From positions 1-6,783 of the forward strand of contig DMID01000214.1 in NCBI GenBank assembly GCA_003449195.1: 6,783 nt of DNA, in the 5' to 3' direction. This stretch comes from Lysobacteraceae bacterium. GTDB taxonomy: Bacteria > Pseudomonadota > Gammaproteobacteria > Xanthomonadales > Xanthomonadaceae. Position 1 is the first letter of the stretch. Each line of letters starts with the position of its first letter. The position numbers and the translations under genes are program-made. This document shows positions 6,064-6,783 of this stretch, one piece after another. The notes under the pieces are model-generated. The model saw only the letters and a program-made list of their open reading frames with translations, was not told where the DNA came from and made no database searches.

Positions 6064-6783
6064 GCCAGGCGATCGAGCCTTCCGGCCAATCCGGCCTGCG
6101 CGCCCTGCTCGCCCATCCCGGTTTCGCGCTGGTCCTGCTGTACCGGATCCTGGCGATGCTGTCTTACCAGATCGTCGCGGTGACGGTGGGCTGGCACATC
6201 TACCAAGTCACCGGCAACCCGCTCTCGCTCGGCCTGATCGGGCTGGCCGAGATCCTGCCGTTCTTCTGCGTGGCCCCGTTCGCCGGCTATCTGGTGGACC
6301 ATCTGCCGCGGCGCCGGCTCGGCATTGCCGCCTCGGCCGGCCTGCTGGCCACGGCGCTGGTGCTGATGGCACTGGTCAAGGGCTGGCTGCCGGTACAGGG
6401 CACCTGGCCGATCTATGCGGCCATCGCGATGACCGGCATGGTCCGCGCCTTCCTCACACCGGTCTACAACGCGCTGTTCGCCAAGGTGCTGCCGCGCGAA
6501 GCCTTCGCCCGCGGCGCCGGCATCGGCAGCGTCACCTTCCAGGCCGGCATGGTGCTGGGCCCGGCGATCGGCGGCGTGCTGGTCGGCTGGGGCGGCAGTG
6601 CACTGGCCTATGCGGTGGCGGCGGCATTCGGCATGCTGGCCGGGCTTTCACTGCTGGTGCTGCGGGTGGACGACCCGGTGACGCCTGCGGCCGACCGGGC
6701 GCCGGTGCTGCGCAGCATCGCCGAAGGCGCGCGCTTCGTGTTCTCCAACCAGATCATGCTCGGCGCGATGGCGCTGGACATGT
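6060..6783 (+). CDS. MFS transporter, N-terminal part, cut by the window edge
   Basis: 241 residues are visible from a GTG start at 6060, in a frame not closed before the window ends; the family is about 400-430 residues long. The start overlaps the sufE stop by four bases (GTGA), and AAAGG (6048-6052) gives a ribosome binding site at good distance. It is an inner-membrane carrier. Hydrophobic segments are at about 22-44, 54-78, 88-107, 116-135, 155-178 and 181-202, with a seventh starting near 232. The loop between the second and third carries MFS motif A in the form GYLVDHLPRRR (76-86, with D80 and the Arg cluster). The overall pattern resembles the EntS/MFS_3 exporter group, which would make it an efflux protein. 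The substrate is unknown. It is translationally coupled to sufE. Confidence 0.9.
   Translation, partial: MSQAIEPSGQSGLRALLAHPGFALVLLYRILAMLSYQIVAVTVGWHIYQVTGNPLSLGLIGLAEILPFFCVAPFAGYLVDHLPRRRLGIAASAGLLATALVLMALVKGWLPVQGTWPIYAAIAMTGMVRAFLTPVYNALFAKVLPREAFARGAGIGSVTFQAGMVLGPAIGGVLVGWGGSALAYAVAAAFGMLAGLSLLVLRVDDPVTPAADRAPVLRSIAEGARFVFSNQIMLGAMALDM

Overview
The window comes from a high-GC (roughly two thirds G+C by eye) gammaproteobacterium of the Xanthomonadales/Lysobacterales (Xanthomonas, Lysobacter, Luteimonas or Rhodanobacter relatives). The best evidence is the arginine gene set. The carbamoyltransferase is of the N-acetylornithine type known from Xanthomonas, and it sits with the xanthomonad-type argininosuccinate synthase and the acetylcitrulline deacetylase ArgE. 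I recognise these proteins from memory as very close to the X. campestris enzymes; the genus is not resolved.

Left half, minus strand, read from right to left: a 291-bp leader (3223-3513), then argF' (N-acetylornithine carbamoyltransferase), argG, a GNAT acetyltransferase gene, and the 5' part of argE', which runs off the left edge. The genes are 25, 9 and 19 bp apart and look like one operon. Together ArgF', ArgE' and ArgG convert N-acetylornithine to N-acetylcitrulline, citrulline and argininosuccinate, bypassing free ornithine.

The most interesting part is the leader. It holds a 33-codon ORF (3467 to 3366) with three Arg codons among four near its end. Its stop codon lies inside a segment, GCUGGGU, that repeats the 3' arm of a strong minus-strand intrinsic terminator 92 bp before argF'. 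Four mutually exclusive RNA segments can be drawn (1:2, 2:3, 3:4), the textbook layout of ribosome-mediated transcription attenuation. I propose that this operon is controlled by an arginine leader-peptide attenuator. I do not know of a description of one in this group.

Centre: upstream of the leader, also on the minus strand, is a gene for a 174-residue exported protein of unknown function (3514-4038). A 133-bp divergent region (4039-4171) separates it from the plus-strand genes and carries a TAGAAT -10 box and a 12-bp palindrome.

Right half, plus strand: cysS (cysteinyl-tRNA synthetase), a SufE-family sulfur acceptor gene 44 bp further on, and a major facilitator superfamily (MFS) transporter gene whose GTG start overlaps the sufE stop (GTGA) and which runs off the right edge. 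These look like one transcription unit; the first two products both use cysteine. I saw no tRNA, rRNA, CRISPR array, insertion sequence or phage gene.
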